Positions 16,166 through 24,558 of a stretch of DNA of 64,000 bases are shown piece by piece (within the stretch, counting starts at the first letter, position 1; each line of letters begins with the position of its first letter). A program made the translations under genes and the position numbers. The notes beneath the pieces are model-generated. The model saw only the letters and a list, made by a program, of their open reading frames with translations, did not search any database and was not told the DNA's origin. Origin of the DNA: Persicimonas caeni (GTDB lineage: Bacteria > Myxococcota_A > Bradymonadia > Bradymonadales > Bradymonadaceae); assembly GCF_006517175.1 (NCBI RefSeq), contig NZ_CP041186.1, positions 3,809,074 to 3,873,073 on the forward strand, written 5' to 3'.

Positions 16166-16456
16166 TCAGTTGTACTCGTTGAGGACGTCGACGCGCTCGC
16201 GCAGTTCCTTGCCCACCTTGAAATGCACTGACTTCTTGGCGTCGACGAAGACCTCTTCGCCGGTGCGCGGATTGCGACCCACGCGGGCGTCGTACTCGCG
16301 GATCGAGAAGCTTCCAAAGCCGCGCAGCTCGATACGGTCTTCCTGGAGCAGCGCGTCCTTCATCGCATCAAAAATTGCATTGACCACGTCATAGGCGCGG
16401 TTTTTGGGGATATCGATGCGCTCGGCAACAACTTCGATAAGTTCGGATTTGGTCAT
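16166..16456 (-). CDS. Integration host factor / HU-family DNA-binding protein
   Basis: A 96-residue nucleoid protein that bends DNA as a dimer. The sequence starts MTKSELIEVVAERI and carries RIELRGFGSFSIR, the beta-arm GRNPRTGEEV and a C-terminal HFKVGKELRERV. The N-terminal TKSELIE and the GRNPRTGE arm tip with its intercalating proline fit the IHF-beta type better than classical HU. Length is normal for the family. A perfect inverted repeat lies upstream at 16480. It is convergent with queE. Confidence 0.93.
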   Translation of the reverse strand: MTKSELIEVVAERIDIPKNRAYDVVNAIFDAMKDALLQEDRIELRGFGSFSIREYDARVGRNPRTGEEVFVDAKKSVHFKVGKELRERVDVLNEYN

Positions 16457-16479
16457 CGTACAACTCGCGTCAAACTTAC

Positions 16480-16497
16480 TTTAACCAATCGGTTAAA
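16480..16497. promoter_or_regulatory. Inverted repeat upstream of the IHF/HU gene, possible operator
   Basis: TTTAACC-AATC-GGTTAAA is a perfect 7-bp inverted repeat with a 4-base centre, ending 24 bases before the gene start on the minus strand. On that strand TTTACT-N17-TTAAAG overlaps it, so a bound dimer could control a promoter here. No regulator is assigned. Confidence 0.5.
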
Positions 16498-16613
16498 TCT
16501 CAGTAAAATCACCCACCTAACGCCTTTGGCCGCTTTCGTGGGGAGCGGCAGTTAATGACAACCGGATGGAGTTGTCAACCGGCGACTGTGGGTCCCCTTC
16601 GTGGTCAATTCGT

Positions 16614-17885
16614 CTACTTCTTTTTACCGACGTGAACGCGGAAGAGCTGCTGACCCATAAAGATGTAGTCGCCGTTCTCCAGCTGCGTCTTCTCCCAGAG
16701 CTTGGTCCAAGTGCCGTTCGAGGAGTTGAGATCGACCAAGTAGCACTGGCCGTCCTCGCCCGTATAGATCTGAGCGTGTCGACTCGACATGAACTTGTCG
16801 TGCGGAAAGATGATGTCGCCTTTCTCACGTCCGAGCACCGCGCCCGATTCGGGCAGGCAGTACACGTTCTGGACGACGTTTCCGATGCCAATCTGCAAGA
16901 TCTTGTAGTTGCCACCCGGGGCCGGGCTGCCCATGTAGCGGGTGCCGTCGGACGATTTGGTCTTGGGGGTGATCGACTGCTCGAAGCGCTCGAAGCGCAG
17001 CACCTGGCGACCCATCAAGAAGGAGTCGCCGGGCGTCAGGCGCACCTCGTCACGAAGCTTCAGGAAGGTGCCGTTGAGGCTGTAGAGATCTTCGATGTAC
17101 AGATCGCCGTTCTCGATGTGTAGTCGAGCGTGCTTCGGGCTCAGAAAGGCGTCGGTGGGAAACCGGGTGTCGCCGTCTCGGCCGAGCGTGGTCTCCAAAA
17201 ACTCGAGCGGAATGGAGATCCCGTCGGAGCCGTCCTCGTTGATCGACACGAGGTGGACGTCCCAGGGGTTCTCCTGCTTGGCTGCCGCGGAGGGGGGCGG
17301 CGGCTGGCGTTGGGGCTCGGGGCTTTTGGCGCCACTGGGGGCCTTGGCAGCGCTCTTGAGGCTGCCGCCGCACTGCACGCAAAAGCGCATGCCAGGCGGG
17401 TTGCTGGCGTGGCAAGACGAGCACACGATGCCCTGCGCATCGCTCTGCGGGCTCTTGGCGGTCGTCGCCGGCTGGACGACGGGGGGATCGACCATACGAT
17501 CGGTCTGGTCGATCGGCTGCTCGGTATCGACGGTCTCGTCGACCTCTTCGAGCACGTAGCCCTCGTCGGGCTCATCTTGGCTGTCGAGGGCGTCGAGCAA
17601 AAAGTTTTGCAGCTCGTCGTCCGAGATGTTGGGATCGGGCTCGTCCTGGCTGTCGAGGCTAGGGGCCTCGTCGACCTCGGACAGAGCGGCGCCAGGCCCC
17701 CGAAAGCGCTTGGCCATCTGGGAGATCGCGTCTTCGTCGTCGGTCACGTTCGAGCCGAGATCGAGTCTGTCGGAGACCGGGTTGCGGAATCTCCCCTTCA
17801 TCTTGATACCGTCATCGGAGTCGTCGGGGCCCTTCCCCTCGCTCGGTCCCGACAAAGCCTGTGAGGCCAATTTTCCCTCGTCCAC
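16614..17885 (-). CDS. Protein with zinc ribbon and two FHA domains
   Basis: A 423-residue, probably cytoplasmic phosphothreonine reader. Residues 1 to about 155 are acidic and disordered, with repeated DSQDEPD blocks. A zinc ribbon follows at about 160-185 (CSSCHASNPPGMRFCVQCGG). The first FHA domain is at about 235-300 (TTLGRDGDTRFPTDAFLSPKH and NGTFLK). The second is near 350-420 (AVLGREKGDIIFPHDKFMSSRH, then DLNSSNGTWTKL). Both contain the G-R, S-x-x-H and N-G core residues needed to bind phosphothreonine. Three Ser/Thr kinases in this window are candidate partners, though none is adjacent. It lies upstream of the IHF gene on the same strand, 157 bases away. Confidence 0.92.
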   Translation of the reverse strand: MDEGKLASQALSGPSEGKGPDDSDDGIKMKGRFRNPVSDRLDLGSNVTDDEDAISQMAKRFRGPGAALSEVDEAPSLDSQDEPDPNISDDELQNFLLDALDSQDEPDEGYVLEEVDETVDTEQPIDQTDRMVDPPVVQPATTAKSPQSDAQGIVCSSCHASNPPGMRFCVQCGGSLKSAAKAPSGAKSPEPQRQPPPPSAAAKQENPWDVHLVSINEDGSDGISIPLEFLETTLGRDGDTRFPTDAFLSPKHARLHIENGDLYIEDLYSLNGTFLKLRDEVRLTPGDSFLMGRQVLRFERFEQSITPKTKSSDGTRYMGSPAPGGNYKILQIGIGNVVQNVYCLPESGAVLGREKGDIIFPHDKFMSSRHAQIYTGEDGQCYLVDLNSSNGTWTKLWEKTQLENGDYIFMGQQLFRVHVGKKK

Positions 17886-18230
17886 TGATTTGCCTCCAAT
17901 CGGTCGGCGAAATTCGAGTTGTGGCGCGTGTTCTGGACGTTGGACAATCTACAGCACGCTATGGGTCGATGCAAGATGCTCGACCGGAAAACAACTGCCG
18001 AAAACCGACGGATTTTTGAACGCTGGCAAGTGTTTAGCGCCCGCGCGCCGACCCTATTCGGTGCATAGACTTGACAATCGTCGGATCACCTGCCAAGTTC
18101 CGCTCCCTCAGGGAAGGGCTTCGCGGGCCCGTACGTTGAATCCATCGCATACATGCCGTCTTTTAAGGCCGGCATTTGCCGAAGATACAGCCGCAAGCTA
18201 CCAACGCCTTCGAGCCAGAAAGGAACGATT
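17886..18230. other. Divergent gap between the FHA gene and rpmB
   Basis: No gene seen. On the plus strand TTGACA at 18071-18076 with CAAGTT 17 bases later is a possible but weak rpmB promoter. A small hairpin ATGCCG-N11-CGGCAT (18153-18175) lies in the presumed leader, ahead of the ribosome site AGAAAGGA at 18216. Confidence 0.35.
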
Positions 18231-18473
18231 ATGTCGCGCAAATGTAAATTGACGAACAAGAAGCCGCTGGTTGGCAACAAAGTCTCGCACGCCAACAACC
18301 GCACGAAAATGCGGCAGCAGCCGAACCTCAAAAAGAAGCGTATCTACATCCCCGAAGAGGATCGCTGGGTGCGTGTCAAGCTGTCGGCGCGCGCGCTGCG
18401 CACCGTCTCCAAGAAAGGCCTGCTCGCCTTCTTGAAGGACAAAGGCCTGCGTCTGAAGGACGTGTTGGCTTAA
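18231..18473 (+). CDS. rpmB: 50S ribosomal protein L28
   Basis: An 80-residue basic ribosomal protein of the large subunit. It begins MSRKCKLTNKKPLVGNKVSH and contains ANNRTKMRQQPNL, the standard L28 core. The start is fixed by AGAAAGGA 8 bases upstream. Only one N-terminal CxxC-type cysteine (C5) remains, so this looks like the zinc-free form. It is not adjacent to rpmG or other ribosomal genes here. A terminator follows within 60 bases, so it is a single-gene unit. Confidence 0.97.
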   Translation: MSRKCKLTNKKPLVGNKVSHANNRTKMRQQPNLKKKRIYIPEEDRWVRVKLSARALRTVSKKGLLAFLKDKGLRLKDVLA

Positions 18474-18498
18474 TCTGCCGAGACAGTAAGAATCACCG

Positions 18499-18533
18499 AG
18501 CGCCGTATCGCTATGTCGATGCGGCGCTTTGTG
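18499..18533 (+). terminator. Intrinsic terminator after rpmB
   Basis: AGCGCCG-T-ATCG pairs with CGAT-G-CGGCGCT across a six-base loop (18499-18527), followed by TTTGTGTGTTT. One unpaired base on each side makes a single mismatch in an otherwise strong stem. Confidence 0.8.
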
Positions 18534-18648
18534 TGTTTGAGCGATCGGTCTGTTTCCCGACCACGCTCACCCTCCGCTTTTTCCAGCGCCCATCTGTGTG
18601 CTACCTTCTTGGAAGTAACGCAGCTTTCTTTTCCCTCTGGCGCTGACC

Positions 18649-20598
18649 ATGAACGAGGACCTCGTACACAGCGACCTCGCCCCCTCGACGGTGCGAGCCC
18701 GTGCCAACAGCACGGACAGCCGTGAGGCGCTCTTGGCCTGGCTGAGTCGGCCCAAGACTAGCCTCGAGGACACGATCCGCGAGCTCTCCTCCGAGCAGCT
18801 CACCCGCCTTCTCGAAGAGATTGGGGAAGTGCTTCGCCAGCAAGAGGCGAAATTTACCTGCATGCAGGAGATCGGCAGCGCGCTGGGCCAGACGATCCAG
18901 CTCGACGAGCTGTTGCACCTGATCATGGAGAAGATCACCCGGTTGATGGAAGCCCAGCGCTCGACCCTGTTTTTGGTCGACGATGAGACCGGTGAGCTGT
19001 GGAGCAAGGTCGCCCAGGGGGGCGTCGACACCGAGATCCGCCTGCAGGCGGGTCAGGGCTTGGCCGGTTGGGTCGCGATGACCGGCAAGAGCATCAACGT
19101 GCGCGACGCCTACAACGATCCGCGTTTCAACCCCGACGTCGACGCTCAGACCGGCTACAAGACGCGCAACATGCTGTGCCAGCCGGTGCGCAACCAAGAG
19201 GGCCACATCATCGGGGTCGTCCAGGTGCTCAACCGAAACTCGGGCGATTTCACCATTCAGGATGAAAATCTGCTCAGCGCGATCGCCAGCCAGACGGCGG
19301 TCGCCATCGAGAACAGCAAGCTGTACCTGTCGGTGGTCGACAAGAATATCGAACTTCGGCGCACCCAAAAGGAGCTCGAAAAGAAGGTCAACGAGCTCGA
19401 TCTGCTCTACGAAGTCGAGCGCGAGTTGAGCCGCGCGCTCGATCTCGACGATCTCATCGAGACGATCACCCAAAAGGCGCTCGACCTGATCTCGGCGCGC
19501 GCCTCGGCGCTGACCCTCCGCGAGGACGACCACAACCGCATGTATGTGCTCGTCGATCGCTCCCCGAAGATCAGCGATCGCCAGTGGGAGTTCTCCACCA
19601 GCGTCATCTCGTGTGGCCGCGGCATCGCCGGTAAGGTCATCGAGTCGGGCGATCCCTTCGTGTGCGACATGGGCAACTGCGGAGTGGTCTCCGAGGCGGC
19701 CAGCTACGAGATCGGCTTCGAGGTGCACAACGTCATCTCGGTGCCGCTATTCGATGACGACGAGTGCATCGGCGCCCTCGAGGTGATGAACCGCTTCCAC
19801 GACGCGCCCGAGGACGGCGACGAGCCCCGAAGCGGGTTCACTGAGGACGACAAAAAGATCCTGACGCTGATCGCCGGCCAGATCGCCGCGGCGGTCGCCA
19901 CACGCCGGCACCGCCAGGAGCAAGAGAAGGCCGAGCGTCTGGCCACCATCGGCCAGATGCTCACCGGTGTGGTCCATGATCTCAAAAACCCGATCGCGGT
20001 CATCTCCGGCAACGTGCAGTTGATGGCCAAGGCCGACGATCGTGAAAAGCGCGACGAGTACGCCGCCAGCATCAAAAAGCAGTTCAAGCACCTCAACCAG
20101 ATGACGCGCGAGTTGCTCGTCTTTGCCCGCGGTGACACCGAGATCACCGTCGATGAGGTCATCTTGAGCGAGTTTTTCGCCGAGGTCGGCGAATTGCTGC
20201 GCCACGAACTCTCCGACACCGACGTCGAATTTCGCACCCGCCTCGATTACGAGGGCAAAGCGTGCTTCGACAGCGGCAAGATGAAGCGCACGATCGTCAA
20301 CCTGGCTCGAAACGCCGCCGAGGCGATGACCGACGGCGGCGTCTTCGAGATGTCGGTCGATCGGAATGAGGAGACCGGCGAGTTGGTTTTCGCCTGCCGT
20401 GACACCGGTCCGGGTATCCCCGAGGAGATCCGCACCACGCTGTTCGACTCGTTCGTCACCAAAGGTAAAAAACACGGCACCGGCCTGGGCTTGGCGATCG
20501 TCAAAAAGATCGTCGAAGAGCACGGCGGTGAGATCACCTTCGAGACTGAAATAGGCAAAGGAACGACGTTCTATATCTCTTTGCCCCAATCCGACTGA
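18649..20598 (+). CDS. Sensor histidine kinase with two GAF domains
   Basis: A 649-residue cytoplasmic histidine kinase; no membrane segment is visible. After an N-terminal helical region, GAF 1 covers about 75-225 (LDELLHLIMEKITRLMEAQRSTLFLVD) and GAF 2 about 260-410 (LDDLIETITQKALDLISARASAL). The dimerisation helix carries the phospho-acceptor in GVVHDLKNPIAVISGN at about residue 443. The ATPase has the N box NLARNAAEAM, G1 DTGPGIP and G2 GTGLGLAIVKKIVEEHGG. There is no receiver domain and no response-regulator gene adjacent, so the partner is elsewhere. The next gene, a TPR/HEAT lipoprotein, starts 6 bases after the stop and is probably co-transcribed. Confidence 0.94.
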   Translation: MNEDLVHSDLAPSTVRARANSTDSREALLAWLSRPKTSLEDTIRELSSEQLTRLLEEIGEVLRQQEAKFTCMQEIGSALGQTIQLDELLHLIMEKITRLMEAQRSTLFLVDDETGELWSKVAQGGVDTEIRLQAGQGLAGWVAMTGKSINVRDAYNDPRFNPDVDAQTGYKTRNMLCQPVRNQEGHIIGVVQVLNRNSGDFTIQDENLLSAIASQTAVAIENSKLYLSVVDKNIELRRTQKELEKKVNELDLLYEVERELSRALDLDDLIETITQKALDLISARASALTLREDDHNRMYVLVDRSPKISDRQWEFSTSVISCGRGIAGKVIESGDPFVCDMGNCGVVSEAASYEIGFEVHNVISVPLFDDDECIGALEVMNRFHDAPEDGDEPRSGFTEDDKKILTLIAGQIAAAVATRRHRQEQEKAERLATIGQMLTGVVHDLKNPIAVISGNVQLMAKADDREKRDEYAASIKKQFKHLNQMTRELLVFARGDTEITVDEVILSEFFAEVGELLRHELSDTDVEFRTRLDYEGKACFDSGKMKRTIVNLARNAAEAMTDGGVFEMSVDRNEETGELVFACRDTGPGIPEEIRTTLFDSFVTKGKKHGTGLGLAIVKKIVEEHGGEITFETEIGKGTTFYISLPQSD

Positions 20599-20604
20599 TA
20601 GCCT

Positions 20605-21642
20605 ATGCCCAAGCTTCGCTACTTCGTCACCCCGCTGGCCCTGTCGATCGCCCTGACGGGCGGCTGCAAATACACCGGCGGCGACGATCCTTCCGCCGAT
20701 CAGCAGCCAAGCGCGCCCGCCAAGGACGACCCCGCCGAGCAAGATCCCGCCGAGCAAGATCCCGCCGAGCAAGACCCGGCTCGGGAGCCCGGTTCCGAGG
20801 CAAAAGCCGACGAATCGGCGGAGGCCCAGGCGGACGACGCGACGGCAAAAGAAGATCCCAACGGCCTCGGCGAGGGTACCGACGTCCAACGACGGCTCAT
20901 GGCCAAGGCGAAGCAGGCCTTTTTGACCGAGGATCTCGACCGCGCCGAAGAATTGTTCGGGGCGTTGGTCAAAACCGAGCCCGTCTCCGGCCCGCAAGTC
21001 TCCGGGGCGATCGCGCTCGCTCAGATCTACAACGAAACCGACCGTCCCGAGAAAGCGCTGGAGTTGTACGACCAGCTCGCCGAGCGCGTCGACGATATCC
21101 CCGAGGTCCAGCTGGTCATCGCCCGTGCGTTCGCCCAGCAGGGCGAGTCGACCCGGGCCATCGAGGCCTACAAAAAACTCCTCGCCACCCAACCCGATTA
21201 TGTGTTCGCGCTGCTCGAGCTCGGCCAGATCTATTCGGACGCGGGGCGCGAGGAAGAAGCGACCAAGACGCTCTACAAATACGAAAAGAAGATCTACGCG
21301 CTCGCGCAGCAGCTCGAGAGCGCCGAGACAGAGCCCGCCGAGCGGATCCGTATTCTCGATGTCTTTTCGCTGGTGAGTGACGATCGCGCCACCGAAGCGG
21401 TGGTCAAATCGCTGGGGGCCAAGGAGCCTCAGGTGCGCCAGAAGGCGGCCACCGTGCTCGGCGAGACGGGCGCCGGGGAGGCCAAAAAGGTGCTCGAGCA
21501 GGTCTCCATCAACGACCCGCATATGGGCGTGCGCATGGCCGCCAAAGATGCGCTCAAGAGACTCGAAAAGCTCGGCACCGAGAGCGGAGAGCAGATCGGG
21601 CCGAGCTTCGTCGAGGATGAGAACCAGATTCCCACCGAGTAA
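20605..21642 (+). CDS. TPR and HEAT-repeat lipoprotein
   Basis: A 345-residue protein with a lipoprotein signal peptide ending in L-T-G-G-C (Cys near 22). A low-complexity linker follows, including three copies of DPAEQ. TPR-like helices occupy about residues 95-215 (DLDRAEELFGALVK; RPEKALELYDQLAERV; STRAIEAYKKLLA). HEAT-like repeats occur at about 270-330 (QVRQKAATVLGETG; GVRMAAKDALKRL). It probably serves as a protein-protein scaffold at the membrane. It follows the histidine kinase by 6 bases, which suggests an accessory role, although kinase and lipoprotein would sit in different compartments. Confidence 0.85.
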   Translation: MPKLRYFVTPLALSIALTGGCKYTGGDDPSADQQPSAPAKDDPAEQDPAEQDPAEQDPAREPGSEAKADESAEAQADDATAKEDPNGLGEGTDVQRRLMAKAKQAFLTEDLDRAEELFGALVKTEPVSGPQVSGAIALAQIYNETDRPEKALELYDQLAERVDDIPEVQLVIARAFAQQGESTRAIEAYKKLLATQPDYVFALLELGQIYSDAGREEEATKTLYKYEKKIYALAQQLESAETEPAERIRILDVFSLVSDDRATEAVVKSLGAKEPQVRQKAATVLGETGAGEAKKVLEQVSINDPHMGVRMAAKDALKRLEKLGTESGEQIGPSFVEDENQIPTE

Positions 21643-21675
21643 AGGGCAGCGCGTTCGTCGCTGCCTGCGACATTC

Positions 21676-24558
21676 TCACTGCAGCAAGAACACACCTTCG
21701 TCGCCCCTGATATCGAGGGCGCGGAAGTAGATGAAGTTGCTCGCCGGATCGGGGACGATCAGCCAGCGTCCTGCGGGCAGGTTATTCTCTGCGAGCACCT
21801 GTGTCGGCAGCACCGTGGTCGTACGGTAGCTGTCGGGTGAGAAGTTACGCTCGACGCTGAATCGGTACGAGAACTCCTCGTCGGCGCTTCGCGCCGGGTC
21901 CACCGGGGCCTGCGCTCCCTCGGGCGCGAATCCTTCGAAGAGTTGGAAGCTGAAGTAGGGGCCTTCGAACAACTCGCCGGTCTGCACGCGCGCATTGAAG
22001 CGGGCGTCGTCAGCGCCGAATTTGGGCTGGCAGGTGCCCAGCACGCTGGTGCGGTCGGACAAGAAGCCGGAGCGGTCGCCGACGACGATCCACTCGTCGT
22101 TCGCGCGGATTTCGTAGCGCACGCCCTCGGCAAAGCAACCTCGCGACGGCAATTCATCGACGAAATTCTCGCCTTCGTCCTCCTCGGCGATCACCGACAG
22201 CACGAGCGCGTCGGGGCGCACCTCGGAGATCTCCCAGGTGCGGAAATCGCGCGCATCTTGGTCGTCGACAAAGATGTCACACTGGCTGGGAATCTCGCCG
22301 TTGGGGTCGACCGGCGTCGACAGAATCGTCAGGCGGTCGCCCTCTTGGACGCCCGTCTCACACAAGTCGAGGCCGACGACGGTCAGCTCGCCCGGCTCCT
22401 CGGCGACGATGCCGTCGTCTCGGTTGGTGCCGGGGATGACCCCCTCCCAAGTCACGGTGACCGACTCTTGGACGATCGCCTGGTCGGCGACGCTGACGAA
22501 ATTCTCGACGGCGACGCTGCCCTCGTCGGTGGGCTCGAGGCCCAATGTGCTCTGTTGCAGAAGCGAGGCGCGGTCGAACTCCCGATCTTCAATGGCCGCG
22601 GCGAGCGCATCGTCGCCGACGGAGGCCGCGAACGGGTCGATGGGCTGCGGGCGAAGTGGCGAGGTGCAGCTTACGTCGACAGGGCCGTCGAGGGAGGCGC
22701 GGAGCGCGTCGACGAAGACCTGCGGGTTCTCGCATGTGCCCAGGCCGCGCACGCGGCTCTGGCGGTCACTGGAGTCCTGAAGCTGGAAGTTCGGGTTGAC
22801 GACCTGGCGGAACCCATCGCCCTCGACGAGTCGTTCGCCCGCGCAGTCGACCTCTTCGAGCGTGCCCTCTCCGCCGAGACATTCCTCGACGTCGTACTCG
22901 ATCGGGAACGCAGGGAGGTCGAGGCAGTTGGCCTCAGCGGCTGGATCGGTGACCTCGCACTCCACACTGGCAGCGTTGAGGTTGTAGACGAATCCACCGT
23001 CGGTGGCCACGAACGCGCCGAAGACGTAGCGCACGATGTAGTGCGAGTCGTCCTGCGGGTCTTGCCAGGTGACGTCGCGCTCGACGAGTGCGTCGACGGC
23101 GGTGGGCGCCGGGGGCACCGAGATGCCGAGCTGGCTGGAGAACGGCGTGCGGTCGCGACCGCCGGCGTCAAAGGCGTCGATGAGCTCGAGGCGGGTGGCG
23201 TCGACCACGATGACCTGATTGTTGGCCTGGTCGACGGCGTACAAAAAGTTGCCTGCCGGGTCGATGCTCACGGAGGTGTAGCCGAGTGGTTCGGCGGCGC
23301 GCTCGGTGCGCCCGACGTCACCATAGCAGGCGTCGTCGGCCGGATAGTCAGTCTGTCCGTCGTCGTCGTTGTCGCGCCCGTCCATGCAGGCGAGCGTGGC
23401 ATCTGCGACGATGGGCGCGTCTTCGGCGCCGCCGCTGTAGAGGCAGTCGGGATCTTGGCGGTCGATGAGGCCGTCGGGTTGACCTTCTTCATTGTCGACG
23501 CCGTCGGAGCACTCCCCCTGCGGGGTTCGGCCGATGCCGTCGGGGCTCTCCGAGCCGCGCGGGCCGTAGCATTGCGGGTCGTTCTGGTCGACGAGTCCGT
23601 CGCCCTCGTTGTCGATGCCGTCGGAGCAGCCAAACGTCAGCCCGACACGCGCGACTTCACAGGGCGCGGCGTCGCCTTCGAGGCAGCCGTCGTCGAAGGT
23701 GTCGAGGCCCGTGTCGGTGACCGCGAAGACCGAGGCGAAGTTGGCGTCGGTGTAGACGGCGTAGACGAGATCGCCAGTGGGGCCGACGACCAGGTCGCTG
23801 ACCGTGCCCGGCAGCGCGATGGTCTGGCCGGCGTCCTGCGTCGGCACGTCGTCGCAGCCGGTGTCGGCGGGCGCCTGATCTCGATCGATATTGCCTTCTT
23901 CGTCGATGGCGTTCTGGGGAAATGCGCACTCGACTTCGTCGTGCGTCCACAGCCTGGACGGGTTGGTCAGCGCCACGACGAGTGTTCCGGGGGCGTCGGC
24001 GCTCGGCTTCGGGGTCACCACCACCTTTTTGGGGGCCTCGTCAAAGACGATATCGTCTTGGAGCGCCTTGAGCACCGTCAGGTTGATCACCGACACGGAG
24101 GCGTCGGCCTGGTTGACCGCGTAGGCGGTCGTGCCCGTGCCGGCAGCCACGTCGACCGGTGAATTGCCCACCGGAATGTGGGTCACGCCGGGCACGGCCG
24201 GGTCGAGGTCGACCAGCCGAGGGGTCCGTTGCGTGTCTTCCCGGGTGTTGCGGGTCATGTCGATGACGCCGACGCTGTTGCCGGTCTGGTTGGCGACCAG
24301 GCCGATGGCGCTGACTTCCTCGACGCCCTCCTCAGTGGTGCCGCATTCGCTCAGCACGGGCCGCACCGCGCCGCCAAACGGCGCGCTGCTCGTCATGCAG
24401 ACTTGGCCTCGGGCGATGGTCATCGCACGGGGCGACTGCAGACTCGCCGGCTGTTCGAAGTCGTCTTCGCTGCAGCCGGCGGACAGGCCGGCTCCCAAGA
24501 TCAGGGCACCAACAAGGGCGGTTGCGTTTGTAAGTCGCATCATAGTCAAAGCCGTCAT
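21676..24558 (-). CDS. Large lipoprotein with YncE-like propeller segments and three MopE-type metal-binding motifs
   Basis: A 960-residue secreted lipoprotein (signal ends L-S-A-G-C near 29). Beta-propeller-like stretches include GLVANQTGNSVGVIDMTRN and YAVNQADASVSVINLTVLK, and a later FLYAVDQANNQVIVVDATRLE. Between them, at about residues 305-405, three Asp/Cys motifs occur: CSDGIDNEGDGLVDQNDPQC and two variants (CSDGVDNEE..., CMDGRDNDDD...). These match the calcium- or copper-binding motif common in Myxococcota secreted proteins. Its ATG overlaps the stop of the upstream gene by ATGA, so the two lipoproteins are translationally coupled. The C-terminal 400 residues belong to no family I recognise. 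Confidence 0.85.
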   Translation of the reverse strand: MTALTMMRLTNATALVGALILGAGLSAGCSEDDFEQPASLQSPRAMTIARGQVCMTSSAPFGGAVRPVLSECGTTEEGVEEVSAIGLVANQTGNSVGVIDMTRNTREDTQRTPRLVDLDPAVPGVTHIPVGNSPVDVAAGTGTTAYAVNQADASVSVINLTVLKALQDDIVFDEAPKKVVVTPKPSADAPGTLVVALTNPSRLWTHDEVECAFPQNAIDEEGNIDRDQAPADTGCDDVPTQDAGQTIALPGTVSDLVVGPTGDLVYAVYTDANFASVFAVTDTGLDTFDDGCLEGDAAPCEVARVGLTFGCSDGIDNEGDGLVDQNDPQCYGPRGSESPDGIGRTPQGECSDGVDNEEGQPDGLIDRQDPDCLYSGGAEDAPIVADATLACMDGRDNDDDGQTDYPADDACYGDVGRTERAAEPLGYTSVSIDPAGNFLYAVDQANNQVIVVDATRLELIDAFDAGGRDRTPFSSQLGISVPPAPTAVDALVERDVTWQDPQDDSHYIVRYVFGAFVATDGGFVYNLNAASVECEVTDPAAEANCLDLPAFPIEYDVEECLGGEGTLEEVDCAGERLVEGDGFRQVVNPNFQLQDSSDRQSRVRGLGTCENPQVFVDALRASLDGPVDVSCTSPLRPQPIDPFAASVGDDALAAAIEDREFDRASLLQQSTLGLEPTDEGSVAVENFVSVADQAIVQESVTVTWEGVIPGTNRDDGIVAEEPGELTVVGLDLCETGVQEGDRLTILSTPVDPNGEIPSQCDIFVDDQDARDFRTWEISEVRPDALVLSVIAEEDEGENFVDELPSRGCFAEGVRYEIRANDEWIVVGDRSGFLSDRTSVLGTCQPKFGADDARFNARVQTGELFEGPYFSFQLFEGFAPEGAQAPVDPARSADEEFSYRFSVERNFSPDSYRTTTVLPTQVLAENNLPAGRWLIVPDPASNFIYFRALDIRGDEGVFLLQ

